A stretch of 61,429 nucleotides of DNA from Planctomycetes bacterium GWF2_41_51 (GTDB taxonomy: Bacteria; Planctomycetota; Phycisphaerae; Sedimentisphaerales; UBA12454), in the NCBI GenBank assembly GCA_001825665.1, contig MHXZ01000072.1:1-61429 (forward strand), in the 5' to 3' direction. The position numbers and the translations under genes were made by a program. A model generated the notes under the pieces. That model was not told the DNA's origin. It saw only the letters and a list, made by a program, of their open reading frames with translations, and did not search any database. Below are positions 32,776-41,546 of this stretch, piece after piece. The stretch's first letter is position 1, and each line of letters opens with the position of its first letter.

Positions 32776-33489
32776 ATGCGAATCATACGTTTCTACTGCG
32801 ACTCCATCACACAGAACACTACATTGGCCGATTCTCAATTTCGCCATCTTACAAAAGTTCTGCGTCTCCATCAGGGCGATTGCTGTGAACTGGTCGATGG
32901 CAAAGGCACACTCGCAAAAGCGGTCATAAAAAAAATCGAAAAAAATCTCGCCGTTTTCACAATTTTGGATTCGCAGACTTTTCCAAAACCGCAAAACCGC
33001 AGAATCATCATCGTCCCAAGCATCGCCAAAGGCGAGCGTTTCGACCTGCTCACTGCAAAATGTACGGAACTCGGTGTCGATGCAATTGCTCCGACTATTT
33101 ACGAAAGAACTGTAAAACAGACAATCCAGCCGCACCGCCTCGAAATGATTGCGATTGAATCTTTAAAACAGTGCCATAGATTATTCCTGCCGACAATCGC
33201 GCAGGCAATGACTCTTCCCCAGACAATTGAAAAAGTGAAGATTGATTATCCCGATGCCAAATTTATTTTCTGTTCATTGTCCCAGGGCTCAACTTCGATA
33301 ATAAATTTCAATGCACATGAAAATGATTGCGTTGTTTTCGTCGGCCCCGAAGGCGGCCTGACAGATACGGAAGAAAATTTGTTAAAGGGTATAAATGCCC
33401 AGCCGGTTAGTTTAACCGATACGGTTTTAAGAATTGAAACAGCCGCTATCGCCGCCGCAAGTATACTTACAATCAAAAGAGATATTTAA
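32776..33489 (+). CDS. rsmE: 16S rRNA (uracil-1498-N3)-methyltransferase RsmE
   Basis: RsmE is a SPOUT-fold methyltransferase acting on U1498. The 237-residue protein has the N-terminal PUA-like part (DSQFRHLTKVLRLHQGD), then IIVPSIAKGERFDLLTAKCTELGVD. The knotted SAM site holds VFVGPEGGLTDTEE and VSLTDTVLRIETAAIAA. It begins 19 bp after the ParA stop, and its strong Shine-Dalgarno GGGAGGGG is formed by the end of the palindromic repeat cluster. Confidence 0.94.
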   Translation: MRIIRFYCDSITQNTTLADSQFRHLTKVLRLHQGDCCELVDGKGTLAKAVIKKIEKNLAVFTILDSQTFPKPQNRRIIIVPSIAKGERFDLLTAKCTELGVDAIAPTIYERTVKQTIQPHRLEMIAIESLKQCHRLFLPTIAQAMTLPQTIEKVKIDYPDAKFIFCSLSQGSTSIINFNAHENDCVVFVGPEGGLTDTEENLLKGINAQPVSLTDTVLRIETAAIAAASILTIKRDI

Positions 33490-33491
33490 GA

Positions 33492-34013
33492 TTACTTGGT
33501 AACAATTACATTCAAACTGATTGGTGTATCTTTTACTCTCACAGTGCTTGCATCTTTAAAAATCCCCAATTCTTTTACCCGCGTCATTTGTGTAAAACCT
33601 GCCGATCCAAGATAGAGCCCAAGAATATCGCTATCGAATCCGGTAAAATGATAATCATATCTGTTCATATGCCCGCCGAACATCATTCTCATCACCAGCA
33701 AACGATCTTTAAATTCCAACTGATCTTTCGCCAGGAATAATTTACTCAGTATCTCAAGGTCCGGCACACTTATATACAGTTTCCCATCCGGCTTGAGAAC
33801 ACGCCGCCACTCTTTCAAGGTTTTTACCAAACCATATTGATAATCGAAATGTTCCAGGACGTGCGAAGCGTATATTTCATCAAAAGTATTTTCGTCAAAT
33901 CGCGAAAGATCGCCCGCATCCCCGACATGATCCACATGTTCACCTGCCTGAATATTAAATATCTCCCATTCAGGATGCGCCTTTTCACCACCGATGTGCA
34001 GCTTCCGTGCCAT
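33492..34013 (-). CDS. SAM-dependent methyltransferase-like protein
   Basis: The 173-residue protein looks like a short class I methyltransferase: DEIYASHVLEHFDY (motif around residue 50) and EWRRVLKPDGKLYISVPDLE (about 69-88) are typical post-I motifs. The glycine-rich SAM motif I is reduced, with only GGEKAHPEWEIFNIQ at the start. Similar proteins occur in polysaccharide or sugar-modification contexts. It converges with rsmE with 2 bp between the stops. Substrate unknown. Confidence 0.75.
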   Translation of the reverse strand: MARKLHIGGEKAHPEWEIFNIQAGEHVDHVGDAGDLSRFDENTFDEIYASHVLEHFDYQYGLVKTLKEWRRVLKPDGKLYISVPDLEILSKLFLAKDQLEFKDRLLVMRMMFGGHMNRYDYHFTGFDSDILGLYLGSAGFTQMTRVKELGIFKDASTVRVKDTPISLNVIVTK

Positions 34014-34563
34014 ATATAATCCAAATTAACAATCTCAATAGTTATATCGGCATATACCTTAATTAAAAGAAAATTCTGATTCCACTAAAATATGGTGCGG
34101 GCCTGTGTGGAATTCTACAGCATTATGTACCCACAATTATATGTAATTTACCCCTAAAACCACTGCTTTTTTAGCCAATTTTCATCAAAACACATCAAAT
34201 TTTTTGCTATTTATGCCAATTTTTCGTTATTTTTTGTAATTCTGCACAAATCCCTGTAAAATAAGAACTTACTGCTTTAAAATTGTTCATAACCCTTTTA
34301 TTTACGTTGTTTGAGCGATCACGTTAAAAAACCTGAAAATCGCTCATAAGTCCTTATTTTCCTGGGCAGAATTGAGACCAAAAATCATGGTAAAAATATA
34401 ACTCAAACGAACATTTTAGCAAATTCGCTGCAAGTTTTTTCAGCGGGGTTTTTTAATTTTCATATTTCGTATTTCAAAGTTTTTTGGTAAAATCCCCCTC
34501 AGTTGGTAAAGGCATTGTGAATTTTTATTCTAAACCCTATACCTTATCCCCCTAAACCCTAAT
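34014..34563. other. 550-bp AT-rich intergenic region before accD
   Basis: No gene is visible. It contains an 8-bp inverted repeat TGAGCGAT/ATCGCTCA (34312-34319 and 34339-34346) with a 19-nt loop, long T-rich stretches, and near the end CTAAACCCTA-type words twice. The accD promoter is likely TTGTGA (34515-34520), 17 bp, TATACC (34538-34543). There is no Shine-Dalgarno sequence before accD. Confidence 0.5.
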
Positions 34564-35430
34564 ATGAGTACAACTGAAAATATGGTAAAAAAAACGCAGT
34601 CTAAATGGGACGGCTTTAGTTTAAAGCCGAGGAAAGATATGCCCGCAGGCCTGTGGCTTAAATGCCCCGGCTGTGCCAAAACGCTTTTCAAGAAAACAGT
34701 TACGGAAAATCTCGATATTTGTCCCGAATGTAATTATCACTTTAGAATTGGTGCAAAGGAACGGATTGCCTACCTCGCCGATGAAGGCACATTTGAGCAG
34801 TTTTTGACCGAACTGGTAACAACCGACCCCTTGACTTTCGTTTGTAAGGGTACTAAATATTGTGAACGGGCAAAGTTAGCCGAAAAAACCGCCGCCGGCA
34901 AAGAAGCGATGCTCGTCGGCAAAGCCTTTATTAAAGGCCGCCCTATTATGCTCGCCGTGATGGATTTTAACTATTTAGGCGGCTCAATGGGCGCCGTTGT
35001 CGGCGAAAAACTCTGCTGTGCCATTGAAAAAGCCATTGAAGAAAATCTGCCCCTGCTTATCGTCAGTTCAACCGGCGGAGCAAGAATGCACGAAGGGGTC
35101 GTTTCGCTTGCCCAAATGGCAAAAACCAGTGCCGCTCTGGCGAAATACGACGACCATGGCGGGCTTTTTATTTCACTTTTAACAGACCCCACAACTGGCG
35201 GCGTAACAGCAAGTTACGCAATGTTAGGCGATATTATTATAGCAGAACCCGGCGCTTTGATTGGTTTTGCAGGCCCAAGAACAATTTACGAAACGATAAA
35301 AGTAGAGCTTCCAAAAGGTTTCCAAAGAGCCGAATTTCTGCTCGAACACGGCTTTGTAGATATGATTGTCCATCGCAAAGACCTGCGTAGTGAAATCGCC
35401 CGTCTTATCGACTATTGCACCAAAAAGTAA
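34564..35430 (+). CDS. accD: Acetyl-CoA carboxylase carboxyltransferase subunit beta
   Basis: AccD with AccA transfers carboxyl from biotin to acetyl-CoA, making malonyl-CoA for fatty acids. The 288-residue protein has the N-terminal zinc ribbon (CPGCAK and CPECNYHF, about residues 36-60). The carboxyltransferase core includes GGSMGAVVGEK, SSTGGARMHEG and the oxyanion-hole region TTGGVTASYAMLGD, followed by IGFAGPR. It stands alone, with a hairpin after the stop and no visible ribosome binding site. Confidence 0.96.
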   Translation: MSTTENMVKKTQSKWDGFSLKPRKDMPAGLWLKCPGCAKTLFKKTVTENLDICPECNYHFRIGAKERIAYLADEGTFEQFLTELVTTDPLTFVCKGTKYCERAKLAEKTAAGKEAMLVGKAFIKGRPIMLAVMDFNYLGGSMGAVVGEKLCCAIEKAIEENLPLLIVSSTGGARMHEGVVSLAQMAKTSAALAKYDDHGGLFISLLTDPTTGGVTASYAMLGDIIIAEPGALIGFAGPRTIYETIKVELPKGFQRAEFLLEHGFVDMIVHRKDLRSEIARLIDYCTKK

Positions 35431-35436
35431 ACCGGT

Positions 35437-35466
35437 AATTAGCCCCGTGCTCTGCACGGGGTTCCT
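35437..35466 (+). repeat. GC-rich hairpin repeat after accD (family E), possible terminator
   Basis: TTAG-CCCCGTGC-TCT-GCACGGGG-TTCC forms a perfect 8-bp stem with a 3-nt loop (35443-35461). It shares its flanks with the hairpin at 32717-32737. The T content after the stem is low, so it may stop transcription or protect the mRNA end rather than act as a classical terminator. Confidence 0.6.
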
Positions 35467-35514
35467 TTGTAACTCCCAAATCGTTTAATAATCAATCCTG
35501 CCCAAAATCTCACT

Positions 35515-35542
35515 TTGCAAACCGCAATTTTCTGCGTATAAT
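35515..35542 (+). promoter_or_regulatory. Promoter of the hisC operon, predicted leaderless
   Basis: TTGCAA (35515-35520), a 16-bp spacer and TATAAT (35537-35542), with 10 nt to the hisC ATG at 35553. No Shine-Dalgarno sequence is present. This promoter could drive the long run through manA. Confidence 0.7.
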
Positions 35543-35552
35543 CCTTAAAATT

Positions 35553-36602
35553 ATGTCCTATTTCCGTGAAAATATTGAAAAAATGTCCGGCTACGAACCC
35601 GGCTTTCAGCCCAAAAATTCTGATGTAGTAAAGCTGAATACCAATGAAAATCCGTACCCGCCCAGTCCGAAAGTTCTCGAGGCGATAAAAAATTTAACTC
35701 CGGAACAGCTAAGAAGATACCCGCAGCCGTTAGCGGATTCATTCAGGGAAGCGGCTGCGAAAATCTTCGATGTAAAACCGGAAAACATCATCTGCGCAAA
35801 CGGCGGCGATGATTTATTGAATATGGCAATTCGCGCAATTTGCGATGAAAACCGCCCCGTCGCTTATCCTTCACCCACTTATTCGCTTTATCCCGAGCTT
35901 GCAAAAATCCAGAACTGCCCTGTCATCGAAATCCCTTATGATGCGGAATTCAATCTCCCCGCGAAACTTACATCGACCGGCGCAGCTTTGACAATCGTTT
36001 GCAATCCAAATGCCCCTACCGGCACATTCATTCCCTGTCAGGAACTGCGTCAGCTCGCCGAAGAAATAAAAGGTGTGCTTTTAATTGACGAAGCGTATGC
36101 GGATTTCGCGGATGGCAACTGTGTGGAATTAGCTAAGAATTTAGAGAACGTAATTATCCTTCGTTCTATGAGCAAAGGATATTCGCTTGCCGGAATGAGA
36201 TTCGGTTTTGGAATCGCAAGTGAAGGCCTGATAAAGGGTTTGATGAAAGTCAAAGATTCTTACAATGTCGATGCGGTATCAATCGCAGCAGCAACGGCAG
36301 CAATCAATGACCAGAAATATTTTAAAGAAAACGTAGAAAAAATAAAAATCGAACGAAAAAATCTGACTGAAAAATTGACCCAAATGGGATTTGAAGTGCA
36401 GCCAAGCCAAACCAATTTTCTTTTCGCAAAGCCTTTAAAAGCAAGGGCCATAGACATTTACAATAAACTTAAAGAGAAGAATATATACGTTCGTTATTGG
36501 GCGTATCCTGATATAAAAGACAAATTGAGAATTACAGTCGGAACGGCCGAGCAAAATCAAAAACTCATAAACGCGTTAAATGAATTAATTGCCAGGGACT
36601 AA
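35553..36602 (+). CDS. hisC: Histidinol-phosphate aminotransferase
   Basis: HisC converts imidazole acetol phosphate to histidinol phosphate using PLP. The 349-residue class-II-like aminotransferase has NTNENPYPPSP near the N-terminus, NPNAPTGTF (substrate and PLP contacts), IDEAYADFA and the PLP lysine in RSMSKGYSLAGMRFGF. It is followed by hisB with a 3-bp gap, supporting the histidine assignment over other aromatic aminotransferases. Its mRNA is predicted to be leaderless. Confidence 0.93.
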   Translation: MSYFRENIEKMSGYEPGFQPKNSDVVKLNTNENPYPPSPKVLEAIKNLTPEQLRRYPQPLADSFREAAAKIFDVKPENIICANGGDDLLNMAIRAICDENRPVAYPSPTYSLYPELAKIQNCPVIEIPYDAEFNLPAKLTSTGAALTIVCNPNAPTGTFIPCQELRQLAEEIKGVLLIDEAYADFADGNCVELAKNLENVIILRSMSKGYSLAGMRFGFGIASEGLIKGLMKVKDSYNVDAVSIAAATAAINDQKYFKENVEKIKIERKNLTEKLTQMGFEVQPSQTNFLFAKPLKARAIDIYNKLKEKNIYVRYWAYPDIKDKLRITVGTAEQNQKLINALNELIARD

Positions 36603-36605
36603 ATT

Positions 36606-37190
36606 ATGGCTGACAGAAAAGCGAAAATCACTCGTAAAACCAATGAAACAGATATTAGCCTCCAGATAAACCTCGACGGCCAGGGAAAATACGAACTCAA
36701 TACCGGCATCGGCTTTCTCGACCACATGCTTTCGCATTTGAGCAAGCACAGCAAAATAGATATGACTCTCAAAGCCAAAGGCGACCTCGAAGTTGACCAG
36801 CACCACACGGTTGAGGATGTCGCGATTTGCATGGGCGAGGCGCTTTGCCAGGCCCTTGGCGACAAAAAAGGAATAGCACGCTATGGCAACAGTGCAGTTC
36901 CGATGGAAGACGCTCTTGCAAATGTTGCGCTGGATTTATCAGGCAGACCGTTTTGCGTTTATAATGTTGAATACAGAACCGAAAAAATCGGCGATTTTGA
37001 TGTCGAATGTGTGGAAGAGCTTCTCAGAAGCTTTGCAAATCACGGCAAACTGAACTTGCACATAACTGTTCCACATGGAACCAACAGCCATCATATCGCT
37101 GAAGCGATTTTTAAAGCGCTCGGCCAAGCAATCGGGCAGGCAGTTAAAATCGTCGGCAAGGACATCCCAAGCACAAAAGGCTCGTTGTGA
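36606..37190 (+). CDS. hisB: Imidazoleglycerol-phosphate dehydratase
   Basis: HisB catalyses the step before HisC in histidine synthesis. The 194-residue single-function form (no phosphatase domain) has the metal-binding motifs FLDHMLSHLSKH, DQHHTVEDVAI and the later SFANHGKLNLHI and NSHHIAEAIFKA. It lies between hisC (3-bp gap) and ispF (4-bp overlap), so it is cotranscribed. A weak AGGGA precedes the start. Confidence 0.96.
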   Translation: MADRKAKITRKTNETDISLQINLDGQGKYELNTGIGFLDHMLSHLSKHSKIDMTLKAKGDLEVDQHHTVEDVAICMGEALCQALGDKKGIARYGNSAVPMEDALANVALDLSGRPFCVYNVEYRTEKIGDFDVECVEELLRSFANHGKLNLHITVPHGTNSHHIAEAIFKALGQAIGQAVKIVGKDIPSTKGSL

Positions 37191-37699
37191 TTAGCGATTT
37201 GAATTACGAATACAGGACAGGAATCGGCACCGATATTCACCGCCTCGTCGAAGGCAGAGAACTGAAGCTCGGCGGAGTCCTTGTGCCTTTCGATAAAGGA
37301 TTACTTGCGCATTCTGACGGCGACGTGGTACTTCATGCGATGATGGATGCCGTTATCGGCGCAGCCGGTCTCGGCGATATTGGGATGTTTTTTCCTGATA
37401 CCGACCCGCAATTCAAGAATATCGACAGCAAGGAACTTGTGCTGAAAGTGCGGGATTACATCTCTTCGAAGAATTGGGAAGTCGTGAATATAGATATTAT
37501 TATTAACGCTGAAGAGCCAAAACTTGGCAAGTTTAAAATGCAGATGAAAAGGTGCATTGCAGACCTGATGGGTATCGATTTTATTAATGTAAATGTTAAA
37601 GCCAAAACAAACGAAGGCCTCGGCGAAATCGGCTCAGGCCTTGCGATATCAGCGATTGCAAACGTTATGCTTAGAAGAAGGTTAAAAAGAACACTATGA
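37187..37699 (+). CDS. ispF: 2-C-methyl-D-erythritol 2,4-cyclodiphosphate synthase
   Basis: IspF forms the cyclic diphosphate in the MEP isoprenoid pathway; the dxr gene of the same pathway ends the window at 61298. The 170-residue protein has the metal-binding GTDIHRL and the LAHSDGDVVLHAMMDAVIGAAGLGDIGMFFPDTD block and the C-terminal AKTNEGLGEIGSGLAISAI. The GTG start overlaps the hisB stop, and cysS overlaps its end by 4 bp. Confidence 0.95.
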   Translation: MISDLNYEYRTGIGTDIHRLVEGRELKLGGVLVPFDKGLLAHSDGDVVLHAMMDAVIGAAGLGDIGMFFPDTDPQFKNIDSKELVLKVRDYISSKNWEVVNIDIIINAEEPKLGKFKMQMKRCIADLMGIDFINVNVKAKTNEGLGEIGSGLAISAIANVMLRRRLKRTL

Positions 37700-39123
37700 A
37701 GTTATACAATACGTTAACCCATAAAATTGAAGAATTTGTGCCGATGCAGCAGGGAAAAGTCGGGATGTATAGCTGCGGGCCGACGGTTTATTCGCATCCG
37801 CATATTGGAAATTTCAGAAGCTTTCTCGTCGCTGACCTGTTGAAACGCTTTTTTGAATTCAAGGGTTTTCAAGTAACTCACATAATGAATATTACTGACG
37901 TCGGTCATCTGGTTGATGACGCCGATGAAGGCGCAGACAAGCTCGAAGAGGCGGCCAAAAAACAAAAAAAAGACCCGATGGAAATTGCGCAGTTTTATAC
38001 AGATTCGTTTATGCAGGCAAGCAAACTGCTGAATATAAAACCTGCAAATAAATATCCCAAGGCAACAGAGCATATCAATGAGATGATTGAAATAATTAAA
38101 AAGCTCATCGATAAAGGCTATGCCTATGTTGTGGACAACAATGTTTATTACAATGTTGAAAAATTTGCTGATTACGGCAAACTTTCGGGCAATACCCTCG
38201 AAGAATTAAACGCAGGCGCAAGAATTGAAGTTAATCAGGAAAAAACAAATCCGCAGGATTTCGCCCTCTGGAAGCACGACCCCAAACATCTCCAGCAATG
38301 GGACAGCCCATGGGGCAAAGGTTTTCCCGGTTGGCATATCGAATGCTCGGCGATGAGTTCGAAATATCTCGGCGCGGAATTCGATATTCACACCGGCGGA
38401 GAAGATAATATATTTCCACATCACGAATGCGAAATCGCACAATCTGAAGCGGCAAGCGGAAAGAAATTCGTTCATTACTGGCTGCATACACGTTTCCTGA
38501 TGTTCGATGGCGAAAAGATGTCCAAATCAAAGGGCAATCTTTATACGATTCAGGAGCTTGTCGAAAAAGGATTCAGGAAAAATGCGATTCGGTATTCGCT
38601 TATCTCTTCGCATTATAGACAAAATTATAATTTTACTTTCGACGGTTTAAAAGCCGCTCAACAGGCAATTGATAAAATTCAGCAATGCGTTTTAAGACTT
38701 GAAGACTTGCGCAAAAATGCAAAAGCAGGCGAAATCAGGCCGGAATTAAAGGATTTATCGTCCAATTGCCTCAAAGATTTTGATGAATCACTTTCAGATG
38801 ATTTGAATATTTCGAAAGCACTCGGTGTTTGCTTTGATTTTATACGCGAAGCCAATAAAGCTGAAAATATGAATTCAACAGAGGCTGCCGCCCTGCTTGA
38901 TACAATAAATAAAATTGATTCCGTGCTCGGTGTTCTTGAAGCAGGTGAAAGCGAAGTGCCTGTGAACATTATAGAACTTGCGGAAAAACGAAAAGCGGCA
39001 AAACTTGCAAAAGACTGGAAAACGGCAGACGCAATGAGAGCCCAAATCACTTCGCTCGGCTGGACAGTCGAGGACACTCCCGGCGGAGGATACAGACTCA
39101 AACGCGCGGGAGAAGCGGGATGA
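37696..39123 (+). CDS. cysS: Cysteinyl-tRNA synthetase
   Basis: CysS charges tRNA-Cys. The 475-residue protein has the class I HIGH-like PTVYSHPHIGNFRS near residue 29, with zinc-binding C27. WDSPWGKGFPGWHIECSAMSSK and GGEDNIFPHHECE complete the zinc site, and EKMSKSKGN is the KMSKS motif. The ispF-cysS neighbourhood is common in bacteria. Its stop TGA overlaps an ATG (ATGA) opening a 14-codon reading frame that contains the left arm of the ruvC inverted repeat. Confidence 0.97.
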   Translation: MKLYNTLTHKIEEFVPMQQGKVGMYSCGPTVYSHPHIGNFRSFLVADLLKRFFEFKGFQVTHIMNITDVGHLVDDADEGADKLEEAAKKQKKDPMEIAQFYTDSFMQASKLLNIKPANKYPKATEHINEMIEIIKKLIDKGYAYVVDNNVYYNVEKFADYGKLSGNTLEELNAGARIEVNQEKTNPQDFALWKHDPKHLQQWDSPWGKGFPGWHIECSAMSSKYLGAEFDIHTGGEDNIFPHHECEIAQSEAASGKKFVHYWLHTRFLMFDGEKMSKSKGNLYTIQELVEKGFRKNAIRYSLISSHYRQNYNFTFDGLKAAQQAIDKIQQCVLRLEDLRKNAKAGEIRPELKDLSSNCLKDFDESLSDDLNISKALGVCFDFIREANKAENMNSTEAAALLDTINKIDSVLGVLEAGESEVPVNIIELAEKRKAAKLAKDWKTADAMRAQITSLGWTVEDTPGGGYRLKRAGEAG

Positions 39124-39164
39124 GTCCCGTTAGACCTCTTTTAGAAATATCGGTTTTTTATTAG
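39120..39164 (+). other. Possible leader ORF between cysS and ruvC
   Basis: ATG at 39120 overlaps the cysS stop in an ATGA sequence and runs 14 codons (MSPVRPLLEISVFY) to TAG. Its first codons form the arm complementary to the ruvC ribosome-binding region. Ribosomes finishing cysS could reinitiate here and open the structure. Translation is unproven. Confidence 0.35.
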
Positions 39165-39226
39165 TGAGATGATAATATGTTTTATATAGGTTTTGCAAAG
39201 TCGAAACTAAGTGAGGTCTAACGGGA
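39125..39226 (+). promoter_or_regulatory. 14-bp perfect inverted repeat enclosing the ruvC leader and covering its ribosome binding site
   Basis: The left arm at 39125-39138 (TCCCGTTAGACCTC) is the exact reverse complement of 39213-39226 (GAGGTCTAACGGGA). The loop is 74 nt. The right arm contains the Shine-Dalgarno GAGG and the first base of the ruvC ATG. The left arm can instead pair with CGGGA just upstream (CGGGA-TGAG-TCCCG hairpin). Confidence 0.6.
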
Positions 39227-39696
39227 TGAAAATTCTCGGTATTGACCCCGGACTGCATATTTGCGGATATGCAATTATCGACGCAGACAGGAATAATATG
39301 AAACTGCTCGAAGCGGGTATTTGCCGAACAAATACGAAGCTGCCGATTGAAAAAAGACTGGTGCAGATAACGCAGGATATAAATTCGATATTGGAAAAGT
39401 TTAACCCGAAATATATATCCGTGGAAGAGTTATATTCGCATTATGCGCATCCAAAAACCGCAATCTTGATGGGACACGCAAGAGGTGTTATACTTGCGGC
39501 GGCCTGTAAAAACGGCACGGATGTAAGGAGCTTTGCGGCGACAAGAATCAAAAAATCACTGACAGGAAACGGAAGAGCTTCAAAACTTCAGATGCAAAGA
39601 AGCATTACAACTTTGCTGGGGCTTGCGAAAGTGCCGGAGCCGGCCGATGTCGCTGATGCTATCGCGGCGGCGCTTTGCTGTGCAAACTCGATTTAA
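39226..39696 (+). CDS. ruvC: Crossover junction endodeoxyribonuclease RuvC
   Basis: RuvC cuts Holliday junctions together with RuvAB, whose genes follow. The protein begins MKILGIDPGLHICGYA with the first catalytic aspartate; the SVEELYSH region supplies the next glutamate, and ADVADAIAAALC the C-terminal acids. The frame is open from a GTG at 39211, but ATG 39226 fits the family and has GAGG nine nt upstream, giving 156 residues. That ribosome binding site lies inside a perfect inverted repeat. Confidence 0.94.
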   Translation: MKILGIDPGLHICGYAIIDADRNNMKLLEAGICRTNTKLPIEKRLVQITQDINSILEKFNPKYISVEELYSHYAHPKTAILMGHARGVILAAACKNGTDVRSFAATRIKKSLTGNGRASKLQMQRSITTLLGLAKVPEPADVADAIAAALCCANSI

Positions 39697-39722
39697 AAAG
39701 ACAGCATGGAAAAGGGATTGCT

Positions 39723-40907
39723 ATGAAAAAACAAGTTAATAAAAAAGCAGGTTTTTCAACTACGGCTGTTCACGCCGGTGAAATACGTTATAATGAATAC
39801 GGCTCAATAACCACACCAATCGTTCAAACCTCCACATTTATTTTCAAAAACACAGAGGACATAAAAAAACTTGCGCAAGGTGTAAAAGACCGTTTTGAAT
39901 ACGGCCGTTACGGCCATCCAACGCAGGTTGCCGCCGAAGGCAAACTTGCGGCTTTGGAAAACGCGGAAGAGGCTGTTTTGTTTTCGACGGGAATGAGCGC
40001 GATAACAACTACGCTCTTTGCCCTGCTGAAATCCGGCGACCACATCATAATAACTGATGACGCCTACAAACGAACTCTCGATTTTTCGCTGAGATGTCTG
40101 GAAAGATTCAATATCGGATGCAGCGTTGTGAAGATGGGCGATTATGAAGCAATAAAAAACGCGATAAAACCAAATACGAAGATTTTCTTTTCGGAATCGC
40201 CAACCAATCCATACTTGAATATAATGGATTTGGATAAATTGATTGGCATTTTCAAAGGAAAAGGCATTCTTGTAATCTCAGACAGCACTTTTGCGACCCC
40301 TTACAATCAAAAACCGCTTGAGTACGGCGTGGATTTAGTCATTCACAGCGCAACTAAATATCTTGGCGGGCATAATGATTTGCTCAGCGGCGTTGTGCTG
40401 GGAAGAAAAGAGTTGACCGGCGGTATCCGCGATTATCTAAAAATAACCGGAGGCTGCATCGACCCCCATTCGTCTTACTTCTTGATTCGAGGCTTGAAAA
40501 CCTTCGAACTTCGTATGCAGCGGCACAACGAGAATGGACAAAAAATCGCGGAATTTCTCGAAAGCCATCCGCAGGTTCGGCGGGTTTACTATCCGGGACT
40601 TGAAAGTCATACGCATCACCAAATCGCAAAAAAACAAATGAAGGGTTTCGGCGGCGTTGTTACTTTCGAAGTAAAAGACGATGTCGCTTATGCACTGGAA
40701 TTTCTGAGCAAACTTAAAATTATCTGTATCGGGCCGAGCCTCGGTGGTGTAGAATCGCTCGTTACGCATCCGGCTACGATAAGCTATTACGGAATCAGCA
40801 GAGAAGAACGGCTGGCACTGGGAATCAAAGACGGGCTTATCCGGCTTGCGGTTGGAATAGAAAACGCTGAAGATATTATTGAAGACCTAAATCAGGCACT
40901 GGCATAA
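39723..40907 (+). CDS. Cys/Met-metabolism PLP-dependent enzyme (cystathionine gamma-synthase/lyase type)
   Basis: A PLP enzyme of the trans-sulfuration family. Marks are GFSTTAVHAGE at the start, FEYGRYGHPTQ, the FSTGMSAITTTLFAL phosphate-binding region, DSTFATPYNQKPLEYG, and the PLP lysine in HSATKYLGGHND. Reaction specificity (gamma-synthase, gamma-lyase or beta-lyase) cannot be decided from sequence alone. The frame starts at 39675, but ATG 39723 has AAAGGGA upstream and gives the normal N-terminus (394 residues). It lies between ruvC and ruvA in the same run. Confidence 0.87.
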   Translation: MKKQVNKKAGFSTTAVHAGEIRYNEYGSITTPIVQTSTFIFKNTEDIKKLAQGVKDRFEYGRYGHPTQVAAEGKLAALENAEEAVLFSTGMSAITTTLFALLKSGDHIIITDDAYKRTLDFSLRCLERFNIGCSVVKMGDYEAIKNAIKPNTKIFFSESPTNPYLNIMDLDKLIGIFKGKGILVISDSTFATPYNQKPLEYGVDLVIHSATKYLGGHNDLLSGVVLGRKELTGGIRDYLKITGGCIDPHSSYFLIRGLKTFELRMQRHNENGQKIAEFLESHPQVRRVYYPGLESHTHHQIAKKQMKGFGGVVTFEVKDDVAYALEFLSKLKIICIGPSLGGVESLVTHPATISYYGISREERLALGIKDGLIRLAVGIENAEDIIEDLNQALA

Positions 40908-40910
40908 TTT

Positions 40911-41543
40911 ATGATAGTACAAATTGAAGGAAAACTCGTTCATCTGGATAGTGACAAAGCGATGGTGCAGGTCGGGCAAATTTGCTACGAAGTGCTTGTG
41001 CCGGGGTATCTTGCGAGTCTGCTTGCGGGAAAAATCGGACAGCCGATTGTCCTTTCAACAATGGAATATTACGAAGGATCGCCGGGCGGAGGAAATCTTA
41101 TTCCGCAAATGGTTGGATTCGTAAGCGCCGGAGAAAAAGAATTTTTCAAAAGATACACCAGCGTCAAGGGCATAGGCATTAGAAAAGGCCTTAAATCTCT
41201 TGCGATGCCGATATCGACTATTGCGGCGGCAGTCGAAGGCGGAGACGAAAAAACTCTAACCGCCCTGCCTGGTATCGGCAAAAGACTTGCGCAGCATATC
41301 ATTGCCGAACTGAAAGGCAAATTAGTCAGTTATGCCGCCGATGCCCAGCTATCCGGAACAAAGGAAGAAACTATGCTCGCAGGGTTCCAGATTGAAGCAC
41401 TTGAAATTCTTATCGCCTGGGGCGAAAAACGCAACGAAGCGGCTGAACTTATAAATATGGCGTGCAAAAAACATCCGCAGATAAAATCGGCGGAAGAACT
41501 TGTGCCGCTGATTTACAGAATTAAACAGGGAATTGAGGTATAA
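40911..41543 (+). CDS. ruvA: Holliday junction helicase subunit RuvA
   Basis: RuvA binds four-way junctions and loads RuvB. The 210-residue protein has the N-terminal OB fold (MIVQIEGKLVHLD...YEVLVPGYL), two helix-hairpin-helix motifs (TSVKGIGIRKGLKSL and LTALPGIGKRLAQHIIAELKGKL) and a C-terminal RuvB-binding domain. It follows the PLP-enzyme gene by 3 bp and precedes ruvB by 3 bp. Before the start there is no clear Shine-Dalgarno sequence, so translation is probably coupled. Confidence 0.94.
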   Translation: MIVQIEGKLVHLDSDKAMVQVGQICYEVLVPGYLASLLAGKIGQPIVLSTMEYYEGSPGGGNLIPQMVGFVSAGEKEFFKRYTSVKGIGIRKGLKSLAMPISTIAAAVEGGDEKTLTALPGIGKRLAQHIIAELKGKLVSYAADAQLSGTKEETMLAGFQIEALEILIAWGEKRNEAAELINMACKKHPQIKSAEELVPLIYRIKQGIEV

Positions 41544-41546
41544 ACG

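Noticed and set aside
34530-34563. Telomere-like CCCTAAACCCTAA before accD
   Set aside because: Only two imperfect words; too short to mean anything beyond local composition.
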